Assembly: GCF_040151475.1 (NCBI RefSeq)
Contig: NZ_JBDKWG010000143.1
Span: 128,647-192,646, forward strand
Reading direction: 5' to 3'
Source: CAXBNB01 sp040151475
GTDB lineage: Bacteria > Bacteroidota > Bacteroidia > Cytophagales > Cyclobacteriaceae
Length of the DNA stretch: 64,000 nt
Part shown: piece by piece, positions 7,459 through 16,580 of the stretch
Layout of the letters: each line of letters starts with the position of its first letter
Numbering within the stretch: the first letter of the stretch is position 1
The notes under the pieces: model-generated
Told to the model about the DNA's origin: nothing
The model's input: the letters and a program-made list of their open reading frames with translations, nothing else
Database searches by the model: none
Program-made: the position numbers and the translations under genes

Positions 7459-10400
7459 TTAAAATTCAATATTCAGTCCCAAAGAATAGCTCTTCATAAC
7501 GGGTCTGCCATCTCTAACCAAAGCTGTATTAGTTTCCGGATCCCATCCGTTGTAGCCCGTCCAAGTAGCAAGGTTTTTTCCGCTCACGAAGACTTTCAAC
7601 CTTGTGATATTGAATTTACTTAACAGTTCAGAATCAAAATTATAAGACAATGAAACATCTTGTAGTCTCACAAAGCTTCTGGAGGCATAGCGTGTTCCTA
7701 TAAGCCCATCCGAAACATTAATTCTCAGTTTTTGATACCTGGCATTAGGATTTTCCGGTGTCCAGTAGTCGATACCTGCCGGCACATTTCTATCAAATAC
7801 ATTTTCTGAACTGATGTCGTTCCAACTTGTCAAAACATCTTCCCCTAAATACCTGTTTTTTCCTCCCTGAACGGAGTTGATGAACAAGCTTAATGACCAG
7901 TTTTTATATTGTAATTTATTTTGCACACTAAACCTGTAACTCGGTGATGTATAACCAATTATGGTTCTATCATCCGGAGTAAACCCATCTACTCCATCCA
8001 AATCCTGTAATTTGTATGCACCTACATCAAAACCGCTGGGAATATCATCTCCAATTTGAAATAACTCACCAGTAATTTTATAGTCATAAATAGCATCAAT
8101 AGGCTCACCAATAAACAAGCCTGAAGAGACGATATCATCTTCTACTCCATCACCGTCATTATCAAAACCCAGCAATTCAACCAGTTCATCCCGATTTCGG
8201 GAAAAATTGAAAGTACTGGTCCATGTAAGGTCGTTTTTCTCATAATTCACACTTGAGATTGACAAATCGATTCCCTGGTTTTTCAGCTTTCCTAGATTGA
8301 TGGGAATTTTAGAAAACCCTGCCAATTGTGGAAGATTGACCTCATAAAGAACATCCTTCGTATCATTTTTATAGTAATCAATATTCCCCATGATTCTACC
8401 CTTGAACAAGGCAAAGTCAATTCCTATATTGATTCCAGTTGTAGTTTCCCATTTTAGATTCGGACTTGCAAGGCTTATAATTTCCTGTCCATACAAAGGA
8501 CTACCATTTGAGTCCACATATACAAATGCTCCATCTACTTCAGCTAGTGTCTGATACCTGCCTATGGTTCTGTTACCACTGGTACCATAAGAAGCCCTTA
8601 TTTTCAATGATGGCAACCAAGACACCTGACTGAAAAAATCTTCTTGAGAAATGACCCATGCTACAGAGGCTGAAGGAAAAACTCCAAACTTGTTGTCTTT
8701 ACCAAATCCGGAAAATCCATCCCTTCTAATAGTACCTGTAAACAAATATTTTCCCTGAAAACCATATATTAGTCGCGCCATGCTATACAGACTTGCTTCC
8801 TTATAAGCTGTAGTGCTTACTGATTGCAAATCTGCCTGTCCTGATTGCAAACTATTGTAGCCCAATACATCATCTAAAAACACTGATGCTTTTGCCAATG
8901 TGCCGTTTCCAACCCTTTTCTCAAAACCATAAAGCAAAGTAGCAGTAAGGTTATGATTCTGGGCAAAAGTTTTTTGATAAGTCAGGATATTGTCAGAAGA
9001 ATAACTCCTTCGTGTGTCATTCTCCTTTGATCCTTCTCCCTGAAAATTTGCTCCATAAGGCCTGAAAAGAAATTCATTTTCATTTCTATAGTTCGTAGTG
9101 TAATTGATTTTATAAGATAGACCCTGAATGAAAGGAATGTCAATTTTAGCATAAATATTTCCAAACAAATTGAGCCTCATATCAGAATGATCAGCTTCTT
9201 CTAAATCTCGTAATGGATTGGTGGCATTTCCTCCTGGTTGAACTGTCAACTCTCCATCTTCATCTCTAGCTAGAGAATATGGTGAGAGGTAACGTAAATT
9301 TCTGGAAATATCAAGCCCGGAAAAATCACTTGAAGTAATAAAAGACTGTATTCCTATAGTTAGCCAATTGGTAACATAATTATCAAGATTCAAGCGGGCA
9401 TTCCATCTTTTGTAATCTTCTCCTACATGATATCCTGCCTGATCGGTATAGCCAACCGACATGAAGGTAGAAACATTTGCATTGCTATGAGCCAGACTCA
9501 AATTTTGACTAATAAGATAAGGCTTATCATTGGTTAACAAATCGTACCAATTGGTTTCAATACCTGCATCATAAGCTTCTACCATATCCTGAGTTTTAAA
9601 TAATGTTCTGGGGTCATAAGATGGATTGAGCTCCAGATAGTCGGGTCCGATTCTACTATTTAAAATATCACCATTGATAAACTGGTTAATATAATCTTGC
9701 CCACTGCCAGCTTTATATTCCTTTGCAGCTGATTGTGTGGTAAAAGTCGAGGAATAGTTAATGGTTGTTTTTTCGGTCTTATTGCCCGTTTTTGAAGTAA
9801 TAATAATCACACCATTGGCAGCCTGAGAACCATACACAGAAGCAGCACTGGCGTCTTTAAGAATATCTACAGACTGGATGTCATTTGGATTAATATCGAC
9901 AATGTTTCCTCTGTAAATGGTACCATCTAACACCACCAAAGGCGATTGCTCCCCGGAAATAGATGTTCTACCTCTAATAGAAATTTCAGGGTCTTCACCT
10001 GCAGCATCCACCTGTCCTACATTCAAACCAGGCAAACTTCCCTGAAGAGATTGAAAAAGTGAAACATTTGGTTGTTCTCTAAAAGACTCAATGTCTGCCT
10101 GCAATACAGAACCTGTAAGGTCACTTTTTTTCTGGGTACCATATCCTATCACCACAATTTCATCTAACTGTTCAGCATCCGGCACCAACTGAATATCTAT
10201 TACACTTCTTGTTCCTACCGATACTTCTTGAGAGACATAACCAACATAGGAAATCTCTAAAACCGCATTTTCAGATACCAGTAGTTTGTAGCTTCCAGAT
10301 AAATCCGATGTGGTACCATCTGATGTTCCCTTAATCAATACAGTAGCACCTGGCAACCCTTCTCCATTCTCATCTGTAATAGTACCGGAGATTTCAACAT

Positions 10401-10803
10401 CAGCAAATTCAACAACAGCCTCATCTTCTTCCGTTCCTTCTTTTACAACATGAATTGTTTCTCCTACACGCCTAAAACTCAGACCTGTATTTTCTGAGAT
10501 GAACCGAAGCACATCAGCCATAGAATGATGCGAAAAATCAGATTTCAGAAACTGCTTTTTAGCCTGCTTTATAATTTTTTTCTTGTAGGCAAAACTAAAT
10601 TCTGTAGAGTTTTCAATTTTTGAAAAAGTCTCCTCAATAGAAGTGTTATTCAGAGCAAACGAAACATATATCTCTTCTAAGCTGAGTCCCTGAGCTTTTC
10701 CATTTTCAGCTAAAAGTACAGTATATAATATACACTGTAGCATAAATCCTAATGTCGCATACTTCGACATAGTTAAAATTTTTTTAAGTAATTTTGTACA
10801 CAT
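7459..10803 (-). CDS. SusC/RagA-family TonB-dependent transporter with STN domain
   Basis: This 1,114-residue outer-membrane transporter begins with a signal peptide, then an STN (secretin/TonB N-terminal) signalling domain at about residues 50-115. A carboxypeptidase-regulatory-like domain with the GLPGATVLIKG segment follows at about 135-215. The plug begins with the VVIGYGTQKKSDLTGSV region, and the rest is a 22-strand barrel. The STN domain marks it as a transducer: on substrate binding it contacts the FecR anti-sigma factor encoded just upstream and releases the ECF sigma factor. Import depends on TonB/ExbBD energy. Its length and layout are typical of the family. Confidence 0.95.
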   Translation of the reverse strand: MCTKLLKKILTMSKYATLGFMLQCILYTVLLAENGKAQGLSLEEIYVSFALNNTSIEETFSKIENSTEFSFAYKKKIIKQAKKQFLKSDFSHHSMADVLRFISENTGLSFRRVGETIHVVKEGTEEDEAVVEFADVEISGTITDENGEGLPGATVLIKGTSDGTTSDLSGSYKLLVSENAVLEISYVGYVSQEVSVGTRSVIDIQLVPDAEQLDEIVVIGYGTQKKSDLTGSVLQADIESFREQPNVSLFQSLQGSLPGLNVGQVDAAGEDPEISIRGRTSISGEQSPLVVLDGTIYRGNIVDINPNDIQSVDILKDASAASVYGSQAANGVIIITSKTGNKTEKTTINYSSTFTTQSAAKEYKAGSGQDYINQFINGDILNSRIGPDYLELNPSYDPRTLFKTQDMVEAYDAGIETNWYDLLTNDKPYLISQNLSLAHSNANVSTFMSVGYTDQAGYHVGEDYKRWNARLNLDNYVTNWLTIGIQSFITSSDFSGLDISRNLRYLSPYSLARDEDGELTVQPGGNATNPLRDLEEADHSDMRLNLFGNIYAKIDIPFIQGLSYKINYTTNYRNENEFLFRPYGANFQGEGSKENDTRRSYSSDNILTYQKTFAQNHNLTATLLYGFEKRVGNGTLAKASVFLDDVLGYNSLQSGQADLQSVSTTAYKEASLYSMARLIYGFQGKYLFTGTIRRDGFSGFGKDNKFGVFPSASVAWVISQEDFFSQVSWLPSLKIRASYGTSGNRTIGRYQTLAEVDGAFVYVDSNGSPLYGQEIISLASPNLKWETTTGINIGIDFALFKGRIMGNIDYYKNDTKDVLYEVNLPQLAGFSKIPINLGKLKNQGIDLSISSVNYEKNDLTWTSTFNFSRNRDELVELLGFDNDGDGVEDDIVSSGLFIGEPIDAIYDYKITGELFQIGDDIPSGFDVGAYKLQDLDGVDGFTPDDRTIIGYTSPSYRFSVQNKLQYKNWSLSLFINSVQGGKNRYLGEDVLTSWNDISSENVFDRNVPAGIDYWTPENPNARYQKLRINVSDGLIGTRYASRSFVRLQDVSLSYNFDSELLSKFNITRLKVFVSGKNLATWTGYNGWDPETNTALVRDGRPVMKSYSLGLNIEF

Positions 10804-10903
10804 AATGTAATAGTTTTTGGTAACAATTAATTATCAAGAACATCGTGACTTGGGAAGTGCTTTCTACGTATCGTCAAATATCAGCTAGCACCACTAAGTC
10901 CAT

Positions 10904-10932
10904 AAGCCAGTTTTGTCTAACAAGACTGGCTT
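10904..10932. other. Stem-loop between fecR and susC
   Basis: A 12-bp stem with one G-T pair closes a 5-nt loop (arms AAGCCAGTTTTG and CAAGACTGGCTT). Read on the plus strand it is followed by a T-run, but no plus-strand gene precedes it. On the minus strand no T-run follows, so it may act as a processing or attenuation structure that separates regulator expression from transporter expression. Confidence 0.5.
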
Positions 10933-10966
10933 AACTTTTTTTAAATAGCTTTTCTTATCATTCTTC

Positions 10967-12055
10967 TCATTTAATTATAACAATATGGTGATCGATTTCA
11001 TACTCAAATTCATAGGCAAAGCTTAATCCTTTGAGCACTGCATCCAGTGTTTTATTTTTATACTTACCTGTAAAATCCTTGTCTAAGTCTATGTCATTTT
11101 TTTCTAACACAATTTTCACATCGTACCACCTCTCTATTATTTTTATGATACTTTGAATGTCCAAATCTTTGAAAGATAAAATGCCATCTCTCCACCCAAC
11201 GACCTCATCATATCGAAAAGTTGATTTTTCAAATGATTTTTCAGATTGATCGTAACTCGCCATTTCTCCCGGCTCAAGTAATATTTGCTCATAAACAATA
11301 TTTCCTTCAAATGACCCTACAGATACCTTTCCAGTAACAACCGCTACTGTAATTAGGTCTGTTTCCACTTTATATGCCTTCACATTAAATGATGTGCCCA
11401 AGACCTGTGTACCAATATCTCCGGTAATAATCCTAAACGGACGTTCCTTATCTTTCTCAACTTCGAAAAAAGCTTCTCCCTTCAGCTTTACTGTTCGATT
11501 GTTAGAATCAAAAAATTCGGGAAACACTAACTTGCTATTCGAATTAAGCTTGACCAATGACCCATCTGCTAGTTGAAAAGTCAGCTTTTCTCCTTTCCCA
11601 GTCTGTTTAACTACTTCCTTTATTGTAACAAGGTCAGGCTGTATCTCATCTCGGTTTTGCCAAAAATGGCTGAGTGATAAACCAAGAAACAATGCTACCA
11701 CCAGCACTGCTGCAACTTTGAAGACAATAGGTAGATATTGAGCCCTGAACACTTGAAAAACAGGTGGATTGTTTGCTTTTTCACGGTTGCGCCTTAAAAT
11801 AACATTGTTCCAGACTCCATCAAATTCGTCCTGAGTGGGAAAATCTTCTTTAAGACGAATAGATAGTACCAGCTGCCTGGCTTTTTCAACCTCAACTCTT
11901 TTATGTGGGTAATTGTTTAACCAAGCTTCCCAAAAAGAAGCTGTCATCGAATCATTATCGAGTATCCATTTCTGAAAGTACTCATCCAGAACAAAATCTT
12001 CTACCGTATAGTCCAAATAATCCATTTGCAATTTATTGACAATGAAATTCTTCAT
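10967..12055 (-). CDS. FecR-family anti-sigma factor
   Basis: This 362-residue inner-membrane protein has a cytoplasmic N-terminal region (about residues 1-110), one transmembrane helix (about 112-132), a periplasmic FecR domain (about 150-250) and a C-terminal DUF4974/STN-like domain (about 290-362). It should hold the ECF sigma factor encoded upstream until it is signalled by the STN domain of the SusC transporter downstream. The gene order sigma, FecR, SusC, SusD is the classic trans-envelope signalling layout of Bacteroidota. No key region is missing. Confidence 0.92.
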   Translation of the reverse strand: MKNFIVNKLQMDYLDYTVEDFVLDEYFQKWILDNDSMTASFWEAWLNNYPHKRVEVEKARQLVLSIRLKEDFPTQDEFDGVWNNVILRRNREKANNPPVFQVFRAQYLPIVFKVAAVLVVALFLGLSLSHFWQNRDEIQPDLVTIKEVVKQTGKGEKLTFQLADGSLVKLNSNSKLVFPEFFDSNNRTVKLKGEAFFEVEKDKERPFRIITGDIGTQVLGTSFNVKAYKVETDLITVAVVTGKVSVGSFEGNIVYEQILLEPGEMASYDQSEKSFEKSTFRYDEVVGWRDGILSFKDLDIQSIIKIIERWYDVKIVLEKNDIDLDKDFTGKYKNKTLDAVLKGLSFAYEFEYEIDHHIVIIK

Positions 12056-12174
12056 TTCAATAATACAGAGCAGATATTGGTTTACTTTACCCCATGAAAT
12101 TTTATTTTTTCTAAATAAAAATAAAAAAGTTTAGAATTGAGCCCACTAATGGAATCCCGAAATCCAGTAAAGTA

Positions 12175-12816
12175 TTAGTAAAAAGCTTTTTTCAAAACAT
12201 CTATTGCTCTTGCCATAACCTTATATGTCGCCTTTACTGTAATCGACATGACATCTGCTATTTGCTCATAAGACAGTCGTTCGTAAAATTTCAGAAAAAT
12301 GGCTTCTCTCTGCCTGTAGGTAAGTTTATTCAAGGCCTCTTTCAAACGATCATTTTGAAATACAATGTCTTCCTCTCGTATAAGTTGCATATCGTGAGAC
12401 AGTACAACTTGAAAATTATAATCCACATTAACCGAACCCGAATATAAAAAGCTTTCTTTATTTGATTCTTTAAGAATTCTTCTTCTTAAACTTTTAATCA
12501 AATACGTTTTTAACCATTCCACCTCTCCCAATTTGGTTCTACTATTCCAAATATCAATAAACAAATCCTGAATGCAATCATTGATCAGTTGCCTGTTAGG
12601 GTCTATTTTAATACCATAATTAAACAGCAAAGAAAAAAAGCGGGCATAAATTTGAGCAAAAGCTGAGTCACTTCCATTCAAAAACTCAAGCCACAAGTGC
12701 TGATCCGATAGGTTCTTCAACATTCCTTTATGGTCATTCTGATCTGGTCTATTTTCCATAAAGGTATCTTCCTTAATTCCCGATGATTTGTGTTCGTATT
12801 TATGAAAGATGGTCAT
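12175..12816 (-). CDS. ECF RNA polymerase sigma-70 factor
   Basis: This protein of up to 213 residues has sigma region 2 in its middle part (the NDCIQDLFIDIW segment) and a region 4 helix-turn-helix near the C-terminus (about residues 160-213, containing LTYRQREAIFLKF and LSYEQIADVM). A second in-frame ATG at 12759 would remove 19 residues that lie outside the conserved domains and has a purine-rich AAGGAAG stretch upstream, so it may be the true start. It is the first gene of the regulator-transporter locus and should direct transcription of susCD. Region 3 is absent, as expected for an ECF factor. Confidence 0.92.
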   Translation of the reverse strand: MTIFHKYEHKSSGIKEDTFMENRPDQNDHKGMLKNLSDQHLWLEFLNGSDSAFAQIYARFFSLLFNYGIKIDPNRQLINDCIQDLFIDIWNSRTKLGEVEWLKTYLIKSLRRRILKESNKESFLYSGSVNVDYNFQVVLSHDMQLIREEDIVFQNDRLKEALNKLTYRQREAIFLKFYERLSYEQIADVMSITVKATYKVMARAIDVLKKAFY

Positions 12817-12991
12817 TGATTGTGGGGGGTAGTTGCAATAGCGGATTGCAATATAATGGAACTATGATAATATTAAAAAAAGAAGTTCATTGGGTCATGA
12901 TAGTGTTGGAAGAACCTGGCAATGCCGTAAGGTCTTGCAAACCAATTCGCCAAATACTTAACCGGGATAACCGTTTAAGATTGGAAGAGTA

Positions 12992-12999
12992 TAATTTTG
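12992..12999 (+). promoter_or_regulatory. -7 element (TAATTTTG) directly before the pseudouridine synthase gene
   Basis: The octamer matches TAnnTTTG and ends only 4 bp before the ATG at 13004. If it is used, transcription would begin at or near the start codon and give a leaderless or nearly leaderless mRNA. Confidence 0.35.
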
Positions 13000-13003
13000 C
13001 ACC

Positions 13004-13732
13004 ATGAAACCAATCGAAATACTATTCCAAGATGAATACCTGGTTGCGGTAAATAAACCTCATGGGTTGCTGGTACATCGGTCACGAATTGCAAGGGATG
13101 CCACAGAGTTTGCTTTGCAGCAAGTACGCAATATGATTGGACAAACTGTATATCCGGCACATAGATTAGATCGAAAGACCGGTGGTGTTCTTTTGTTTGC
13201 ATTGGATCAACAAACACACAAGGATGTACAGGAACTGTTTGCCTCAAGAAAAGTACTTAAAAAATATTGGACTATACTAAGGGGACATACCGATGACAAT
13301 GGAATCATAGATTACCCTTTAACCAATGATAGTGGAAAAGTACAGGAAGCGGTCACCAATTACAAAACACTACATAGAACAGAACTGCAAGTACCATTTG
13401 GGAAACATTCTACCTCTCGCTATTCATTAGTAGAAGTGATTCCGGAAACAGGAAGAATGCATCAAATCCGTAAACATTTCGGGCACATTTTTCACCCAAT
13501 TATTGCAGATCGCAAACATGGCTGCAACAAGCAAAACAAGCTTTTTAAAGAAAAATGGGGAATGGATACCATGCTTTTACACGCAAGTGAATTAAGTTTC
13601 ACACACCCAATAACCAATCAATACATAGTTATCACCGCACAATTACAAGATGAATTCAAGAGGATGATGCAATTGATGGGTTTTGAAATCAATCAGAATG
13701 ATTTGAATCAAAACAAAGAAGCCGTAAAATAA
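13004..13732 (+). CDS. truC: RluA-family pseudouridine synthase, TruC-like
   Basis: This 242-residue enzyme is of the RluA/TruC type, which converts uridine to pseudouridine in RNA. The catalytic motif HRLDRKTGG is present with the nucleophile at D56. There is no N-terminal S4 domain, and the short length fits TruC, which modifies position 65 of tRNA, better than RluC/RluD. The later GRMHQIRKHF segment is the family's RNA-binding motif. The 3' end overlaps the convergent DUF456 gene by 25 bp. The TruC assignment over other short RluA members is an inference from size and segment pattern. Confidence 0.85.
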   Translation: MKPIEILFQDEYLVAVNKPHGLLVHRSRIARDATEFALQQVRNMIGQTVYPAHRLDRKTGGVLLFALDQQTHKDVQELFASRKVLKKYWTILRGHTDDNGIIDYPLTNDSGKVQEAVTNYKTLHRTELQVPFGKHSTSRYSLVEVIPETGRMHQIRKHFGHIFHPIIADRKHGCNKQNKLFKEKWGMDTMLLHASELSFTHPITNQYIVITAQLQDEFKRMMQLMGFEINQNDLNQNKEAVK

Positions 13733-14184
13733 TAGCCCATAATAAAAACAGTGGTAAGCTTTAATACACTTCCTGTCACAAACCCTATAAGCGAACCAAA
13801 AGCCGATTTCAAAGCAACTCCCCTTTGTTGGCCGTCTATGATCTCACCAATGAATGCTCCCAAAAAAGATCCGACAATCAATCCAAATGGAGGAAAGAAA
13901 ATAAGCCCAACAACCAAACCTACGATACTGCCTGTCACTCCCTTACGACTACCCCCAAATTTCTTGGTAGCCATTGGTGGAATTGTATAATCCAAAGTAA
14001 AGACAGCAATAGTAATTGCCAGCCAAATTAAAATAAATGATGTACTAAAAGGCGGGTTGGTTTTAAACTGTAATACAAGCAGAGATAAAAAACCTAAAGG
14101 AGGGCCGGGCAATATGGGTAAAAGGCAACCTATGATTCCGGCAATCAGTAAGACAATACCCAAAATAGTCCAGAAATAATCCAT
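13708..14184 (-). CDS. DUF456 family membrane protein
   Basis: This 158-residue protein is mostly hydrophobic with about four membrane segments. The Gly-rich GLIVGSFLGAFIGEII stretch, followed by a GSLIGFVTGS stretch, is typical of DUF456 proteins. No function is established for the family. Its start overlaps the stop of the HAD hydrolase gene by 1 bp, so both are probably in one transcript. Its tail overlaps the convergent pseudouridine synthase gene. Confidence 0.8.
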   Translation of the reverse strand: MDYFWTILGIVLLIAGIIGCLLPILPGPPLGFLSLLVLQFKTNPPFSTSFILIWLAITIAVFTLDYTIPPMATKKFGGSRKGVTGSIVGLVVGLIFFPPFGLIVGSFLGAFIGEIIDGQQRGVALKSAFGSLIGFVTGSVLKLTTVFIMGYYFTASLF

Positions 14185-14804
14185 CAGACTTTGATATCAA
14201 AAGTCAATAGTGATTTTTTAAGTTGATCGGGTGATGAGAAATGAATACCATTGATGCCCAACTCCTTCGATGCTTCAATGTTGCGCAGGTTGTCATCTAT
14301 GAAAATCGCCTTTTCAGCATCTATATTGAACCTGTTCAGTGTCAGTTCATAAATATCATGAAACGGTTTTCTGGTTTTCTCTGTACCAGATACAACAATC
14401 CCCTCAAACCAATGAAGGAAATCAAATCGATCCAACGCAATAGGAAATGTTTCAGCACTCCAATTGGTAAGTGCATACACCCTGTGATCTTTCTGATGTA
14501 TGAGTGATTTCAAAATATTCACAGTATCGGATATAGAATCTCCCAACATCTCTACCCATCGACCATAATACATTCTTATAAGCTCCTCATGCTCAGGAAA
14601 CATCGCTACCCTTTCTTCAGTAGCCTGTTGGAGGCTATATCCTGCATCCTGCTCCTCATTCCAATCTGAAGTACATATATTGTCAAAAAACCACTTCATT
14701 TTGCTCCTGTCTCCTTCAAAAACATCCAGATAAACATATTCGGGATTCCAGTCTATAAGAACTCCTCCCAAGTCAAAAATTATGGTGTCAATATTATTTT
14801 TCAT
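14184..14804 (-). CDS. HAD-superfamily hydrolase
   Basis: This 206-residue enzyme shows the HAD motifs in order: motif I FDLGG with the nucleophile at D11, motif II around LTNWS, and motif IV IDDN near the C-terminus. An alpha-helical cap lies between motifs I and II. The WNPEYVY and NWSAETFP segments resemble the YihX/2-haloacid-dehalogenase-like group, many of which are sugar-phosphate phosphatases. The substrate is not evident. It is a soluble cytoplasmic protein in a probable two-gene unit with DUF456. Confidence 0.85.
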   Translation of the reverse strand: MKNNIDTIIFDLGGVLIDWNPEYVYLDVFEGDRSKMKWFFDNICTSDWNEEQDAGYSLQQATEERVAMFPEHEELIRMYYGRWVEMLGDSISDTVNILKSLIHQKDHRVYALTNWSAETFPIALDRFDFLHWFEGIVVSGTEKTRKPFHDIYELTLNRFNIDAEKAIFIDDNLRNIEASKELGINGIHFSSPDQLKKSLLTFDIKV

Positions 14805-14839
14805 TCTAATGATTTAATTCGATTTGATTATTTAAAGAT

Positions 14840-16498
14840 TTAGAATCTGAAGCTCACTCCTGCTTTAACCTGCAACCCTCTCATGGGATAGTTATAGAAA
14901 CGTTCATAGTTTTTGTTTAGGATATTATCAAATCGTAAAAACGCTCCAATACGATCATTAATTTGGTAATCTAAATTGAGATTGAATTCGGTAATGGCAG
15001 ACATTGATGTAGTGGTTTCATTGCCAGTAGTAAGTCCATTACTTGCCAGTCCTTTTATTCCACCCAGCAGGTTAAATTGCCATCCGATGGACAGCTTATC
15101 CATTATTTTATGATTTCCTATCAACTCAACTCTGGATGTCGGTAAGTTGTAAAAATCTGTCACATCTTTTGATGAGTAGCTCAATATGGCGGCATTCAAT
15201 CCTATCTGATTGTCGCTGTTTATGTCAAACTGCATTTTCGAACCAAATTCAACAACACTTGTATTTCCAGGAATGTATGCCACTTCGAAAGTAGTAGTAT
15301 CAGGCAACATATTCTGATAGTAACCCATATTCTTGATAGATTGCAATTGCACATAAGCTGTCAATGCAAATTGTTGAGCAGGCTTAATAGCAGCTCCCGC
15401 TTTAAAGTCATAGTTGATTCTGGAACTAAGAACAGCCAGATCATCCATCAAATATGGATTTTCTCTGGCATAGTCGGCATAAGAATTGAAAGACATTCCT
15501 CCATCCAGATTGGCGAATAAATTCACTTGCTCTGATATCGAATAACTTGCTCTGGCAAATGGAAATATCGTAGAAGAACCAAATGTTTCTACTCCACCAG
15601 AAATTGCTGTAAATGAAAATCCTGCATCAATAGTAGCTTCTCCCGCTTCAATGCGGTAATACGGATTAATTCTAAAAAAACTTCTGCTCAGGTCAAATGA
15701 TGTCTGTTTGTATTTAGTCAGGATTGCTTCATTATCAATAAATATGGTCTTGGCATAATTAAATCCAGCTCCTATTTCAACACCACTTTCTGATGCCGCA
15801 TAATTGTCTTTTACACTTTCATAAGATACAGATAGAGAATAATCAACCAGATTGTCCTGGTCATTATCCTCAATACCAACCAAAGCATTTATAAAATCAT
15901 ACTTATGTTTGATATCCGATCTATCAACCTCTAATCCCGGTTGATAACCGTAGAAATAATCATTGGTTATCGAATAATTCACTCCGGTAGAAAAAGTGAT
16001 ACTCTCTCCTATTATTTTTCCATTGATACCAGCATTGGTATATGCGGATCCACTGTTTTTTCCATCTTTAGCTCCTTTGCCAAAAGAAAGATGATCCAGG
16101 TTCAATCGAAAAATACGGGATTGGTTCGTGATAAGGTTCATATCTGCTACCAACATTGGAGAACTGTAATTCCCAAACCCAACTTTCACATAATGATTGT
16201 AAACATCGTCTTGTGTGCCTTCCAGTTTTGGCTGAGCAGCCCTTAAGGTTGGCAATTGTGTAGCCGGGCTGTAATTGAAAATTTTAAATTCTCCGGGAAA
16301 AGTAGCTGCTTCTATTTCATATTCAGGAGAATTGACCTTCTCATAAAGCTTTCTTGCCTGAGGCAACACTATTTTTCTATCCTTTTCAATAATGATTTCA
16401 CCTGTTTGTACTTCACCATCTTCTTCAATCTCCAAGTCCTGAGCCATTGCTAAAGGAACTAAGCAAATAGAACAAATCAGCATCAAAACGAACTTCAT
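14840..16498 (-). CDS. Outer-membrane beta-barrel protein (TonB-dependent receptor-like)
   Basis: The mature protein is dominated by alternating amphipathic strands and ends in an aromatic SFRF terminus, as in outer-membrane barrels. The reading frame is open up to 16609, overlapping the TPR gene. I choose the ATG at 16498 because it gives a clean signal peptide (MKFVLMLICSICLVPLAMAQ) and about 552 residues; 16579 is another candidate. No clear plug domain is visible, so it may be a receptor-like barrel without transport function. It follows the TPR gene on the same strand, and the two proteins may work together in the envelope. Substrate and partner are unknown. Confidence 0.75.
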   Translation of the reverse strand: MKFVLMLICSICLVPLAMAQDLEIEEDGEVQTGEIIIEKDRKIVLPQARKLYEKVNSPEYEIEAATFPGEFKIFNYSPATQLPTLRAAQPKLEGTQDDVYNHYVKVGFGNYSSPMLVADMNLITNQSRIFRLNLDHLSFGKGAKDGKNSGSAYTNAGINGKIIGESITFSTGVNYSITNDYFYGYQPGLEVDRSDIKHKYDFINALVGIEDNDQDNLVDYSLSVSYESVKDNYAASESGVEIGAGFNYAKTIFIDNEAILTKYKQTSFDLSRSFFRINPYYRIEAGEATIDAGFSFTAISGGVETFGSSTIFPFARASYSISEQVNLFANLDGGMSFNSYADYARENPYLMDDLAVLSSRINYDFKAGAAIKPAQQFALTAYVQLQSIKNMGYYQNMLPDTTTFEVAYIPGNTSVVEFGSKMQFDINSDNQIGLNAAILSYSSKDVTDFYNLPTSRVELIGNHKIMDKLSIGWQFNLLGGIKGLASNGLTTGNETTTSMSAITEFNLNLDYQINDRIGAFLRFDNILNKNYERFYNYPMRGLQVKAGVSFRF

Positions 16499-16580
16499 TG
16501 CATTACCATTTAAGCATTTAATCAGAAAATGATTTGTCCTTGATTGAGACGACATGAATATATATTTGTTGCTCTTCATA

